From Caballeronia arvi (GTDB lineage: Bacteria; Pseudomonadota; Gammaproteobacteria; Burkholderiales; Burkholderiaceae), in the NCBI RefSeq assembly GCF_001544695.2, contig NZ_FCOM02000032.1:25998-89997 (forward strand): a DNA stretch of 64,000 nt, read 5' to 3'. Position 1 is the stretch's first letter. Each line of letters begins with the position of its first letter. Under the pieces are notes generated by a model that saw nothing but the letters and a program-made list of their open reading frames with translations, was not told the DNA's origin and did not search any database. Made by a program: the position numbers and the translations under genes. Shown piece by piece: positions 54,397-63,871 of the stretch.

Positions 54397-55779
54397 TTGT
54401 CGACACGCCCCGATTCATCGCCGAATTTCCCGATCAGCGGCACAGCCGACGCGAGCCGCGCCACCGGCCGCGCGTTGCGCGACGCCGTTGCCTTCGACGC
54501 CCACGGTGCCTGGACGCCCGAGCCGGACCGGCCCGACCCCGTCGAACGCGTGCTCGCGGGCAACGCGGGCCGTCAGGAGCGTCTGATTCCGCTGCGCATG
54601 CAGCGCATGGCGGAATCGCCGTTCGCGTTCCTGCGCGGCTCCGCAACGGTGATGGCGTGGGATCTGGCGAAGTCGCCGTCGATCGGCCACAACGTGATCA
54701 TCGATGGCGACGCGCACATCAACAACTTCGGCCTCTTTCGCACGCCGCGCCAGGACGTCGTGTTCGATTTGAACGATTTCGACGAAACGCTCGTCGGCCC
54801 GTGGGAATGGGACCTGAAACGTCTGACCGCGAGCATCAATGTCGCGGCGCGCGAGAACGGCGTCGATGCCGCGGGCCGGGAGCGCGCGGTGCGCTCCGCA
54901 TGCGCGGCATACCGCACGACGATGGACGGGCTCTGGCAAGTCAGCCCGTACGACCTCTGGCAGATGCGTTCCTACGCGAGCGCCCTGCACATGGACGCGC
55001 CGACGAAGCTCGATCAAGAAGAGAAAGCGACCATCGAGAAGACCGTCGAACGCGCGATGAAGCGCTCGCACGCGACGATGTTCGCAAAAGTCGCGGAGCC
55101 CGTCGGCAAGAGCTATCGCTTCAAGGTCGACCCGCCGATTCTCACGAAGCTCGACGCCGCCGAGAAAAATCATGTGACCGATGGCCTCAAGGCGTATCTG
55201 CAGACCATCGCCGGTGAATGGCGGATGATGCTCGAACGCTACGACGTCGCGGATGTCGCGCATCGCGTGGTGGGCGTAGGCAGCGTCGGCACGCGCGCGT
55301 ATCTCGTGCTGCTCGTCGGGCGCGCGCTCGGCGACCCGCTTTTCATGCAGGTGAAGGAAGGCATCGTGCCCGCGGCTGCGCCGTTCGTGCCGCCGCTCGA
55401 CGAGCCGTATCGCCATCAGGGACGGCGCGTCGTGCACGGACAGCGGCTCTTGCAAAGCTCGTCCGATGCGCTGCTCGGCTGGACGACCATCTCCGGCCGC
55501 GATTTCTACGTACGGCAAATGAAGCAGATTCGCGGCTCGATTCCGGTCGACTGGCTGCACGGCGCGACCTTCGACTTCTATGCGTGGTGCCTCGGCCTGC
55601 TGCTCGCCCGCGCCCACGCGCGCACCGGCGACGCCGCGCTCATCGCGGGCTATTGCGGGCACTCGGACCGGCTCGACGCAGCCTACGCAATGTGGGCCGA
55701 ACGCTACGGTTCGCAGGTCGTCGCGGACCACGCCGCATTCTGCGCGGCGATCAGCGTGGGCCGCGTGCCGGCCGCATGA
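54397..55779 (+). CDS. DUF2252 family protein, probable TTG start
   Basis: A 460-residue protein of the DUF2252 family (RMAESPFAFLRGSATVMAWDLA, GDAHINNFGLFRTP, FDLNDFDETLVGPWEWDLKRL), a group that resembles aminoglycoside/choline kinase folds. The TTG at 54397 is preceded by GAAGGAG at ideal spacing; the upstream ATG at 54340 lacks one. Reaction unknown. Its location next to glgX suggests a carbohydrate or stress role, but no direct evidence exists. Confidence 0.8.
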   Translation: MSTRPDSSPNFPISGTADASRATGRALRDAVAFDAHGAWTPEPDRPDPVERVLAGNAGRQERLIPLRMQRMAESPFAFLRGSATVMAWDLAKSPSIGHNVIIDGDAHINNFGLFRTPRQDVVFDLNDFDETLVGPWEWDLKRLTASINVAARENGVDAAGRERAVRSACAAYRTTMDGLWQVSPYDLWQMRSYASALHMDAPTKLDQEEKATIEKTVERAMKRSHATMFAKVAEPVGKSYRFKVDPPILTKLDAAEKNHVTDGLKAYLQTIAGEWRMMLERYDVADVAHRVVGVGSVGTRAYLVLLVGRALGDPLFMQVKEGIVPAAAPFVPPLDEPYRHQGRRVVHGQRLLQSSSDALLGWTTISGRDFYVRQMKQIRGSIPVDWLHGATFDFYAWCLGLLLARAHARTGDAALIAGYCGHSDRLDAAYAMWAERYGSQVVADHAAFCAAISVGRVPAA

Positions 55780-55851
55780 TGCACGCGTGAGCGCACGAGA
55801 TGTTCAGCGCGCGGGCGGTTCGCGGACGAATTGACTATCATTGACGTTGCC

Positions 55852-55885
55852 CGCGCGAAACGCGGCTCACGCTGCGTTTCGCGCG
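55852..55885. repeat. 12-bp-arm hairpin upstream of mscL
   Basis: CGCGCGAAACGC and GCGTTTCGCGCG are perfect arms around a 10-base loop, 74 bases before mscL. With no T-run it is not a typical terminator; it could be a REP-like element or a leader hairpin. Confidence 0.6.
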
Positions 55886-55958
55886 CGTTCCAATGGCATA
55901 GCCCTTGCTGCCGTCTGAGCCCGCACAACCATTTGACACAAACTGGAGGAAGCCGCGC

Positions 55959-56399
55959 ATGAGCATGATTGAGGAATTCAAGAACTTCGCCCTGAAGGGC
56001 AACGTCATGGACCTCGCAGTCGGCGTCATCATCGGCGGCGCATTTTCGACGATCGTCAATTCCATCGTGAAGGATCTGATCATGCCGGTGGTCGGCCTCG
56101 CGACAGGCGGCCTCGACTTTTCCAATCTCTTCGTACGGCTCGGGCACATACCGCCAACCTTCAAAGGCAATCCCGATTCGTACAAGGATCTGCAGACCGC
56201 GGGCGTCGCCGTGTTCGGCTACGGCTCGTTCATCACGGTGCTGATCAACTTCATCATCCTCGCGTTCATCATCTTTCTGATGGTCAAGTTCATCAACAAT
56301 CTGCGCAAGCCGGTCGAAACCGCGCCGGCCGCGACGCCGGAAGACGTGCTGGTGCTGCGCGAGATTCGCGACGAGCTCAAGAAGTCGCCGCGCGTCTAG
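55959..56399 (+). CDS. mscL: Large-conductance mechanosensitive channel MscL
   Basis: A 146-residue inner-membrane protein. The N-terminus MSMIEEFKNFALKGNVMDLAVGVIIGGAF and the second helix near ITVLINFIILAFIIFLMV match MscL. The channel opens under membrane tension to release osmolytes. The ATG at 55959 follows GGAGGAAGCC. It ends at 56399 and is followed by a terminator. Confidence 0.97.
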   Translation: MSMIEEFKNFALKGNVMDLAVGVIIGGAFSTIVNSIVKDLIMPVVGLATGGLDFSNLFVRLGHIPPTFKGNPDSYKDLQTAGVAVFGYGSFITVLINFIILAFIIFLMVKFINNLRKPVETAPAATPEDVLVLREIRDELKKSPRV

Positions 56400-56764
56400 G
56401 CGGACAAACCCGCCCGATCCGCATGGAACCCGCGCCGCGCGCGCGGGTCTGCATGACTGGCACCCCGCCCGCTGGGTGCGCCCCCCCGCTTTTTTCTTTA
56501 CGAAAGCTGTTCGCGCGGGTAGCAGCAGGACTATTATTGGGATAGATGCTCAGAGGGATGCCAAGCGGGCCGCCTAACGGTCATCGGCACGAATCGTGCG
56601 CCAGCAGCGTGCACCGGCAACTAGCCGGACACGAGTTGGCAGGCCCGATTCACCGTGACCTAATCACATCGATGCGCTATAAAAGATCGACGTGCGGCGC
56701 GCAAGACGGGAGTGGCCGCATGAGGACGCTGCGTTTCTTGCAATTCTTTTTCAGGCGAGTTTTT
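56400..56764 (+). terminator. Intergenic region with mscL terminator hairpins
   Basis: Two hairpins lie after mscL: AACCCGCG...CGCGGGTC (56427-56449) and GCACCC/GGGTGC (56460-56480) with a T-run (56490-56495). Beyond these, nothing recognisable was found up to the next gene. Confidence 0.7.
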
Positions 56765-57211
56765 ATGTCCTTCCCGAAAAAGCGTAAACGCGTGAAGGCC
56801 GATGGCGACGAGTCTTTTCTCGCCGTGCTGCGGCATTTCAAGCCATTTGGTCAGCTGGACACGAAGATCGCCCGCGCTCGCGCGCAGGACGAGCCGGTTC
56901 TGTACGCACATGTGCTGCCGGGTCTCGATGTCCTTCTGTGCAGTGTGCGGGGCGCACAGCCGCCGTATCCGGCCATCGACGAGCTGCACAGGCGCTGTGT
57001 CGAATCCATCACCAATGCGCTCGAGCAGCCGCTCGACGGACTCGAAAACGGCGGTTACTGGTACGAGGCGAACGGTTTCGGTTTCCTTGTGTTCGCGAGC
57101 CGCGCACGCGCCCAGATTCTGAGCGAATTCGGCGCGACGGTTTCGGCACGCAGGCGCCGCGGCACCCGCCGCCAGGATGCGGGCGATGCCGCCTCGCGGC
57201 CGCTGCGCTGA
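56765..57211 (+). CDS. Uncharacterised protein
   Basis: A 148-residue cytoplasmic protein beginning MSFPKKRKRVKADGDESFLAVL and ending in a basic tail (ARRRRGTRRQDAGDAA). A middle segment PVLYAHVLPGLDVLLCSVRGA precedes a C-terminal domain GYWYEANGFGFLVFASRARAQIL. Start at 56765 (MSFPKK) is preferred; an ATG at 56720 would add 15 residues. Function unknown. Confidence 0.6.
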   Translation: MSFPKKRKRVKADGDESFLAVLRHFKPFGQLDTKIARARAQDEPVLYAHVLPGLDVLLCSVRGAQPPYPAIDELHRRCVESITNALEQPLDGLENGGYWYEANGFGFLVFASRARAQILSEFGATVSARRRRGTRRQDAGDAASRPLR

Positions 57212-57250
57212 TTCTTCGCTGACATTCCCCTGCGGTTTTCCGAAAGCGTA

Positions 57251-57272
57251 CGAGCCTCGTTCATGAGGCTCG
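57251..57272 (+). terminator. Hairpin after the 56765 gene
   Basis: CGAGCCTC and GAGGCTCG are perfect arms around GTTCAT. The T-run is missing, so function is uncertain. Confidence 0.45.
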
Positions 57273-57447
57273 TGCTTGTATGTTCGCGTGCTTCGCGCAA
57301 ACCCCGACTACACGCGCGCGCATTCCTGTCCTTTAATGAAAGCCACGCGCGATGAGCGTGATGGCGCGTGCCTTGCTGCATCGGTATTGCAGGCTCGCGG
57401 CGAACGACGCGTCGCCGGAGCCGATCCATCATTACAAGGAGAACACC

Positions 57448-57657
57448 ATGTCGGAACACGTCTATAAGCAGATCGAACTCACTGGCTCCTCGCCGCAATC
57501 GAGCGACGATGCCGTGCGCGTCGCGCTCTCGAAGGCGTCGAAAACGCTGCGCAACATGCACTGGTTCGAAGTGGTCGAAACACGCGGGCACATCGAGGAC
57601 GGCAAGATCCTGCACTGGCAGGTGACGATCAAGGTGGGACTGCGCATCGACGATTGA
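57448..57657 (+). CDS. Dodecin family flavin-binding protein
   Basis: A 69-residue protein (MSEHVYKQIELTGSSPQSS; SKTLRNMHWFEVVETRGHI; QVTIKVGLRIDD) with the dodecin fold. Dodecins assemble as dodecamers that store FMN/flavins. Trp in NMHWFEVVE is the conserved aromatic that stacks on flavin. The ATG follows AAGGAGAACACC. It is monocistronic, ending in a terminator at 57677. Confidence 0.9.
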   Translation: MSEHVYKQIELTGSSPQSSDDAVRVALSKASKTLRNMHWFEVVETRGHIEDGKILHWQVTIKVGLRIDD

Positions 57658-57676
57658 TGCTTTTTCCGACGTCATG

Positions 57677-57713
57677 AAAAAACGCGCGTCACTGCGAAGC
57701 GACGCGCGTTTCC
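57677..57713. terminator. Terminator between dodecin and the BMP gene
   Basis: Arms AAACGCGCGTC (57680-57690) and GACGCGCGTTT (57701-57711) with an A-run on the left; it also serves the convergent BMP substrate-binding gene. Confidence 0.8.
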
Positions 57714-57731
57714 TATTGCATCGAAGACGGC

Positions 57732-58823
57732 TTACTTCGGCAACGAGCCGTCGACGCCCTCGACATACCAGTTGATGCGCTGCAGTTCCGGATCGGACAG
57801 GGTCTTGCCGGCCGGCACCTTCTCCGCGCCCGACTGATCCTTGATCGGGCCGCTGAACACGTCCCACTTGCCGGTGTGCAGCTCGTCGCGCTTCGCGGCG
57901 ACGGCCTGCACGGCCTTCGCGGGAATCACGCCGGTGTTCAGATCTTCGAGATCGACGGCCTTTTGTGGAATGCCGAGCCATACGGGATCGTTCTTCCACT
58001 TTCCGTCGATGACCTTCTGGATCACGTCGTTGTAGTACACGCCCCAGTGCGCGACCACCGAGCCCAGATGCGCGCTCGGGCCGAACTTCTTCATGTTCGA
58101 ATCCCAGCCGAACGCGTAGACCTTCTTCTCGGCGGCGGTGTTGAGCGTCGCGTTGGAGTCGGTGTTTTGCAAGAGCACGTCGGCGCCCTGGCCGATCAGC
58201 GTTTCGGCCGCCTGCTTTTCCTTGCCCGGATCGAACCAGCTGTTGATCCAGATGACCTTCGTGTGGATCTTCGGATTCACCGAGCGCGCGCCCATCGTGT
58301 ACGCGTTGATGTTGCGCACCACTTCGGGAATCGGCACCGACGCGACAAAACCGAGCGTGTTCGTCTTCGTCACATAGCCTGCGGCGACGCCCGCGAGATA
58401 CGCGCCCTGATACATGCGCACATCATAGGTGCCGAAGTTCTTCGCCTTCTTGAAACCGGTGGCCGTCAGGAAAATCGTGTCCGGAAAATCCTTCGCGACC
58501 TTCAGCGCGAAGTCCTGATAGCCGAAGCTCGTGGCGAAGATGACCTTGTTGCCCTTGTTCGCGAGATCGCGGAACACGCGCTCGGAGTCGGCGGATTCGG
58601 GCACGTTCTCGACGCGCGTAATCTTGATCTTGCTGCCGTACTTCGCTTCGGCCTCTTTGCTGCCTGCGTCGTGCGCAAATGTCCAGCCTGCATCGCCCGG
58701 ATTGCCGAGATAGACGAACGCGACGCCCGGCGCGTCCGCCGCCTGCACGCCCGTCGACAGCGCGGCGACGGTGGCGGACAGCGCGACCGTCGCGGTGATC
58801 GCTTTAAGCCACGGTTTATTCAT
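57732..58823 (-). CDS. BMP-family ABC transporter substrate-binding protein
   Basis: A 363-residue BMP (basic membrane protein) family periplasmic binding protein. It has a Sec signal peptide (to VQA-AD) rather than a lipobox. Motifs: FVYLGNPGDAGWTFAHDAGSK, GFVASVPIPEVVRN and DVLLQNTDSNAT. BMP-type proteins of this operon type bind purine nucleosides or nucleobases. It is the last gene after two permeases and the ATPase. Confidence 0.9.
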   Translation of the reverse strand: MNKPWLKAITATVALSATVAALSTGVQAADAPGVAFVYLGNPGDAGWTFAHDAGSKEAEAKYGSKIKITRVENVPESADSERVFRDLANKGNKVIFATSFGYQDFALKVAKDFPDTIFLTATGFKKAKNFGTYDVRMYQGAYLAGVAAGYVTKTNTLGFVASVPIPEVVRNINAYTMGARSVNPKIHTKVIWINSWFDPGKEKQAAETLIGQGADVLLQNTDSNATLNTAAEKKVYAFGWDSNMKKFGPSAHLGSVVAHWGVYYNDVIQKVIDGKWKNDPVWLGIPQKAVDLEDLNTGVIPAKAVQAVAAKRDELHTGKWDVFSGPIKDQSGAEKVPAGKTLSDPELQRINWYVEGVDGSLPK

Positions 58824-58935
58824 TGTGATTCTCCTGGTCGATGTTGTGTTTGAGTCGAGAATGCGTGTAACCGAGTGTGGTCGGCCAAAAAAGCGGACGA
58901 AATCACGATGCGGCTCGCCAGCAACAGCGTTTTGG

Positions 58936-59865
58936 CTAACTCGCCGCGAAAAACGGCTTGCCGAGCGAGGCCGGCGCATTGAGCTTGATCGTGTTCGGAT
59001 TGCGCGAGATGAGCACCAGCACGACGATGGTCGCGAGATACGGCAGCATCGCGAGGAACTGCGTCGGCACCGGCACGCCGATGGCCTGCGCGTAGAACTG
59101 CAGCGCCATCACCGCGCCGAAGAGCAGCGCGCCGATGAGCAGCCGCCCCGGACGCCACGTCGCGAACACGACGAGCGCGAGCGCGATCCAGCCACGGCCC
59201 GAAGTCAGTTGCTCCTGCCAGACGTGCAGATAGACGATCGAGTAATAACCGCCCGCGATGCCCGCCATCGCGCCACCGAAGAGCGTCGCGCCGTAGCGCA
59301 CGCCGACTACGGAGAAGCCCACCGAATGCGCGACCGACGGCGATTCCCCGACCGAACGCAGCACGAGCCCCGCGCGCGTCTTGTAGAGGAACCAGCCGAT
59401 CACCGCGAACATGATGAACGCGAGATAACCGAGCGGCGTGAGCGAGAAGATCGCGGGGCCGAGCACGGGAATCGATGAAAGGCCGGGAAGCGGCATCACG
59501 TCGATTGTCGAGCGCACCGCCGCCGACGTGTACGGCTTGCCGACATACGCCGAAAAGCCGATGCCGAAGATCGTCAGCGACAGGCCCGTGGCGACCTGAT
59601 TGGCGAGCATCGTGATGGTGAGAAAGCCGAAGAGCAGCGCCATCGCGAGCCCGGCGAACACCGACGCGACGATGCCGAGCCACGGATTGCCGGTGATCGC
59701 GGTGACGGCGTAGCCCGTGACCGCGCCCATCAGCATCATGCCTTCGACGCCGAGATTGAGCACGCCCGACTTCTCCGCGACGAGCTCGCCCGCGCCGGCG
59801 TACATCAGCGGGATGGCGGCGACCACGGCGCTCGACGCGAGATTGCTGGCCTGATTGATATCCAT
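58936..59865 (-). CDS. ABC transporter permease (nucleoside-type, BmpC/NupQ-like)
   Basis: A 309-residue branched-chain-type permease (start SNLASSAVVAAIPLMYAGAGELVAEKSGVLNLGVEG) with multiple membrane helices; GLSLTIFGIGFSAYVG is the family EAA-like loop. Partner of the permease at 59879 (13 bases upstream). Imports the ligand bound by the BMP protein. Confidence 0.9.
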   Translation of the reverse strand: MDINQASNLASSAVVAAIPLMYAGAGELVAEKSGVLNLGVEGMMLMGAVTGYAVTAITGNPWLGIVASVFAGLAMALLFGFLTITMLANQVATGLSLTIFGIGFSAYVGKPYTSAAVRSTIDVMPLPGLSSIPVLGPAIFSLTPLGYLAFIMFAVIGWFLYKTRAGLVLRSVGESPSVAHSVGFSVVGVRYGATLFGGAMAGIAGGYYSIVYLHVWQEQLTSGRGWIALALVVFATWRPGRLLIGALLFGAVMALQFYAQAIGVPVPTQFLAMLPYLATIVVLVLISRNPNTIKLNAPASLGKPFFAAS

Positions 59866-59878
59866 GTTCTTGTGCCTC

Positions 59879-60985
59879 TCAAGCAGCGTGATGCGCAGGC
59901 GTCCTGCGCTTGATGCGGTAATTCACGAACAGATCGCAGCCGAGCAGACAGAACAGCAGCAGGCCCTGAAACACGCCCGCGAGCGCTTGCGGCAATTGCA
60001 GCGACGTCTGCACTGCTTCGCCGCCCAGATAGAGCAGCGCCATCAGCAGGCTCGCGAGCACGATGCCCACCGGATGCAGCCGCCCGACGAACACGACGAT
60101 GATCGCGGTGAAGCCATAGCCCGGCGACCAGCCCGCCTGAAGCTGGCCGATCGGCCCGGCCACTTCGCCCATACCGGCGAGTCCCGCGAGGCCGCCGGAG
60201 AGTAGCAGCGAGGTCCAGATCGTCTTCTTGTCGGAGAAACCGGCGTAACGCGCGGCGAGCGGTGCAAGACCGCCGACGTTCATCCGGAAGCCCGCGAAAC
60301 TCTTGCGCATGAAAATCCACACGAGAGGAATCGCGATCGCCGTCAGAAACACCGACGCGTTGATGCGCGTGCCCTTCAGCCACGTCCAGTGCCAGTCGCC
60401 ATAGAGGCGCGGGAACAGCGCGTCGTCGCCGAACATCGCGGAAATCGGAAAGTTCATGCCTTCGGGATCGCGCCACGGGCCGCTGACGAGATAGATCAGC
60501 AGTTGCGTCGCCACGTAGGTGAGCATCAGGCTCGTCAGGATTTCGTTCGTGTTGAAGCGGCTCTTGAGCAGCGCAGGAATCGCCGCCCAGATCATGCCGC
60601 CGAGGATGCCGCCCAGCATCATCAAAGGCAATGTCCACCAGCCGGATGCGTCGCCGGCATGAATCGCGATGCCGCCCGCGACAATGCCGCCGAGCAGCAT
60701 CTGCCCTTCCGCGCCGATGTTCCACACGTTCGCGCGATAGCCGACCGCGAGCCCGAGGGCGATCAGGCATAGCGGCGACGCTTTCAGCACGAGCTCCGAC
60801 CAGCCGTTGATGCTGGAGAGCGGCTCGATGAAGAACGCGTGCATCGCGCGCAGCGGGTCCTGGCCGACGAGACTGAAAATCAGAAAGCCGATGACGAGCG
60901 TCGCGACGGCGGCGACTACCGGCACGGCGAGCTGCATGGCGCGCGAGGGCGTCGCGCGCGCTTCGAGTCGATAGGGAAAGATCAT
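59879..60985 (-). CDS. ABC transporter permease (nucleoside-type, NupP-like)
   Basis: A 368-residue permease with 8-9 predicted helices. VVAAVATLVIGFLIFSLVGQDP is the first membrane segment, and GYRANVWNIGAEGQMLLGGIVAG is characteristic of the family. Second permease of the transporter; located 17 bases downstream of the ATPase gene. Confidence 0.9.
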   Translation of the reverse strand: MIFPYRLEARATPSRAMQLAVPVVAAVATLVIGFLIFSLVGQDPLRAMHAFFIEPLSSINGWSELVLKASPLCLIALGLAVGYRANVWNIGAEGQMLLGGIVAGGIAIHAGDASGWWTLPLMMLGGILGGMIWAAIPALLKSRFNTNEILTSLMLTYVATQLLIYLVSGPWRDPEGMNFPISAMFGDDALFPRLYGDWHWTWLKGTRINASVFLTAIAIPLVWIFMRKSFAGFRMNVGGLAPLAARYAGFSDKKTIWTSLLLSGGLAGLAGMGEVAGPIGQLQAGWSPGYGFTAIIVVFVGRLHPVGIVLASLLMALLYLGGEAVQTSLQLPQALAGVFQGLLLFCLLGCDLFVNYRIKRRTPAHHAA

Positions 60986-61002
60986 CGCTTCCTACTTTTT
61001 TC

Positions 61003-62574
61003 TTACTTCGAAAGTGATTCGGGCGCGGCTGCGGGCGCGGCCTTGCCATCGAAGAGACCGGCCATGAAGAGGCCGACTTCCTCCGCGTTGGTTTCGCTCG
61101 TCTTGCGCACTGGCGAAAGCTTGCCGCGCGCGATCACGGCGAGCCGGTCGCAGATATCGAACAGTTCTTCGAGCTCTTCGGAAATGACGAGGATCGCGAC
61201 GCCGCGTGCCGACAGATCGAGCAACTGCTGACGGATGAAGCCCGCCGCGCCGACATCGACGCCCCAAGTGGGTTGCGCGACGACGAGCACCTTCGGCTCC
61301 TGCAGGATCTCGCGTCCGACGATGAACTTCTGCAGGTTGCCGCCCGACAGGCTTTGCGCGAGCGCATGGCTGCCGCCGCAGCGCACGTCGAACGATTGGA
61401 TGCAGCGGTCCGCGAACGCCTTCACCGCGTTCGCCTTGATCCAGCCGCCGCGCACCAGATTTTCGCGATGCGCGGTGAGCAGGCCGTTATCGGCGAGTGA
61501 CATCGCGGGCACCGCGCCGCGTCCCAGCCGTTCCTCGGGCACGAACGCGAAGCCCCGGCGCCGGCGGCCGCCCGCGGTGAAACGCGCCGCGGGCTTGCCG
61601 CAGATCGAGATGGCATCGGCTGCGACATGCTTGTCGCGGATTTCGCCCGACAGTGCCGCGAGCAGCTCCGCCTGACCGTTCCCCGACACGCCCGCGATGC
61701 CGAAAATCTCGCCCGCATGCACGGCGAACGAGACGTTGTCGAGCGACGTTCCGAACGGATCGGGGCTCGCGACCGACAGATTCTTCACCGCGAGGCGCAC
61801 CTCGCCCGGCCGGTGTTCGCGTCGCGTGTAATCGGGCAGCGAATGGCCGACCATCAACTGCGCGAGCGACGCCGGCGTTTCGCGGCGCGGATCGACGTTG
61901 CCGGTCACGCGCCCGCCGCGCATCACCGTGGCGTTCTCGCAGAGCGACTGGATTTCGTCGAGCTTGTGGCTGATATAGAGAATGCTGCAGCCTTCCGATG
62001 CGAGCCGGCGCAGCACCTTGAAAAGCTTCTGGACCGCCTGCGGCGTGAGCACGGAAGTCGGCTCGTCCATGATGAGCAGCCGCGGATTCTGCAAGAGGCA
62101 TCGGACGATCTCCACGCGCTGCCGCTCGCCGACTGTGAGGCTATGCACGTGGCGCTGCGGATCGACATCGAGCCCGTAATCCTTCGACACCTCGCGGATG
62201 CGCTTGCCGAGCGCCTTCATGTCGAATTTGTCGTCGAGCGCGAGCGCGATGTTCTCGCCCACCGTCAACGTCTCGAACAGCGAAAAGTGCTGAAACACCA
62301 TGCCGATGCCGAGCTTGCGCGCCGCCGCCGGACTGCCGATCTCGACGGCTTCGCCCTGCCAGCGGATCTCGCCTTCGTCGGGCCGCACGGCGCCGTAGAT
62401 GATCTTCATCAGCGTGGACTTGCCCGCGCCGTTTTCGCCCAGCACGGCGTGGATTTCGCCCGGCATGACGATGAGATTCACGCCGTCGTTCGCCTTGACC
62501 GACGGATACTGCTTGCTGATACCGGACAACGCCAGGCGCGGTGGCGTCGTCGACGTGATGATGGCGTCGCCCAT
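61003..62574 (-). CDS. ABC transporter ATP-binding protein with two ABC domains (NupO-like)
   Basis: A 523-residue ATPase with two tandem ABC domains. First domain Walker A GENGAGKSTLM (about 40) and Walker B LLIMDEPTSVLTPQ; the second (Walker A variant GVSGNGQAELL, signature LSGGNLQKFIVGRE) is degenerate in the Walker A Lys, as usual in this family. It energises the two permeases. The ATG at 62574 is preferred over an upstream ATG. First gene of the operon. Confidence 0.93.
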   Translation of the reverse strand: MGDAIITSTTPPRLALSGISKQYPSVKANDGVNLIVMPGEIHAVLGENGAGKSTLMKIIYGAVRPDEGEIRWQGEAVEIGSPAAARKLGIGMVFQHFSLFETLTVGENIALALDDKFDMKALGKRIREVSKDYGLDVDPQRHVHSLTVGERQRVEIVRCLLQNPRLLIMDEPTSVLTPQAVQKLFKVLRRLASEGCSILYISHKLDEIQSLCENATVMRGGRVTGNVDPRRETPASLAQLMVGHSLPDYTRREHRPGEVRLAVKNLSVASPDPFGTSLDNVSFAVHAGEIFGIAGVSGNGQAELLAALSGEIRDKHVAADAISICGKPAARFTAGGRRRRGFAFVPEERLGRGAVPAMSLADNGLLTAHRENLVRGGWIKANAVKAFADRCIQSFDVRCGGSHALAQSLSGGNLQKFIVGREILQEPKVLVVAQPTWGVDVGAAGFIRQQLLDLSARGVAILVISEELEELFDICDRLAVIARGKLSPVRKTSETNAEEVGLFMAGLFDGKAAPAAAPESLSK

Positions 62575-62793
62575 TGAAATCCAGAAATGCGCCCGGCCAC
62601 CGAGCAGGCCGGGCTGGAAAAGGTTACCGCGAGACCGGTGCGTGACATTCGCGATGACGCGCAAGTTGGCCGCGGGCAGAATTTACAGAATTCGGAACGC
62701 TAAGTCGATAACTCAAAATAATGCGCCACACGCCGCACAGCCACTATTTGCGGGTAACCCACACCTTGACGAAATTTTCGCGTCATATTAAAA

Positions 62794-62836
62794 ACTATAT
62801 GTCACACCCCTGCATCGATCAGCCAGAACATATAGT
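62794..62836. promoter_or_regulatory. Inverted repeat upstream of the LysR gene
   Basis: ACTATATG (62794-62801) and CATATAGT (62829-62836) are perfect 8-bp arms with a 27-base gap, just before the LysR start codon. The position, over the ribosome-binding site, suggests autoregulation. Spacing is longer than the T-N11-A core usually seen. Confidence 0.5.
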
Positions 62837-62845
62837 GGAGATAAC

Positions 62846-63778
62846 ATGAGTCAGCAACGCGAGGCGATCGATACATATTTATTGCGCGTCTTGCACACCC
62901 TGTTGATGGAACGCAGCGTGACGCGCGCGGCCGTCAAGCTCAATCAGTCGCAACCCGCCATCAGCGCCGCTTTGCGGCGTCTGCGCGATATCACCGGCGA
63001 CCCGCTCCTCGTGCGCGGCAAGTCCGGCATGGTGCCGACCGAGTACGGCCTGCGCCTGCTCGAGCCCACGCAGAACGCGTTGCGCGAGATCGAGCGGATC
63101 AAGGTCCAGCAGCACAACTTCGATCCTTCCACGTCGGTTCGGTGCTATCGCATCGGCTGCCCCGATTATCTGAATGTGCTGTTCGTGCCGACGGTCGTCG
63201 AACGATTCCGGCAGGCCGCGCCCGACGCGACGCTCGAGTTTCATTCGCTCGGGCCGGCGTTCGATTACGAGCTCGCGCTGGAAGACGGCAAGCTCGATAT
63301 CGTCGTCGGTAACTGGCCCGAGCCGCCCGAGCAACTGCATCTTTCGAACCTGTTCGTCGACAAGATCGTGTGTCTCGTCAGCAACACGCATCCGTTTGCG
63401 AAGCGCGGCGGGCTCACGCTCGATCAGTATCTCAACGCACCGCACCTTGCGCCGACGCCTTATTCCGTCGGGCAGCGTGGGGCTATCGACGTGCATCTCG
63501 CGCGGGAGCGGTTGAAGCGTCATGTCGTCGTTACGCTGCCTTACTTCAATCTCGCGCCTTACGTGTTGATCAAGTCGGATCTCGTTTTTACGACGACGCG
63601 GCTGTTTGCGGATCATTACGCACGGTTTCTGCCACTCGCGGTCGTGCCCGCGCCGCTCGACTTCCCGCCTATGCAGTATTACCAGTTGTGGCATGAGCGG
63701 TGTCATTACTCGGATGAAGTTCGATGGTTGCGGGGGCTTGTGGCTGAAGCCACGCGGTCGTTGATTGATCAGCCTTGA
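62846..63778 (+). CDS. LysR-family transcriptional regulator, likely controlling the nucleoside transporter
   Basis: A 310-residue LysR regulator with an N-terminal HTH (residues about 18-60; TLLMERSVTRAAVKLNQSQPAISAALRRLRDITGDPLLVRG). The effector domain is typical. It is divergent from the ABC importer operon with 271 bases between. LysR proteins of this type in Burkholderia are often found next to xanthine dehydrogenase and purine uptake genes, suggesting purine control. Downstream an IS481-like insertion lies 93 bases away. Confidence 0.9.
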   Translation: MSQQREAIDTYLLRVLHTLLMERSVTRAAVKLNQSQPAISAALRRLRDITGDPLLVRGKSGMVPTEYGLRLLEPTQNALREIERIKVQQHNFDPSTSVRCYRIGCPDYLNVLFVPTVVERFRQAAPDATLEFHSLGPAFDYELALEDGKLDIVVGNWPEPPEQLHLSNLFVDKIVCLVSNTHPFAKRGGLTLDQYLNAPHLAPTPYSVGQRGAIDVHLARERLKRHVVVTLPYFNLAPYVLIKSDLVFTTTRLFADHYARFLPLAVVPAPLDFPPMQYYQLWHERCHYSDEVRWLRGLVAEATRSLIDQP

Positions 63779-63871
63779 GGGGCGTGATTTGTTTCTTTCG
63801 TGAAACCTGTGTTCATGTCGGTCTATTAGCACTGCCCCTCCCCGGGGCGGGGGTAACTTTCTTTGCTGCAG

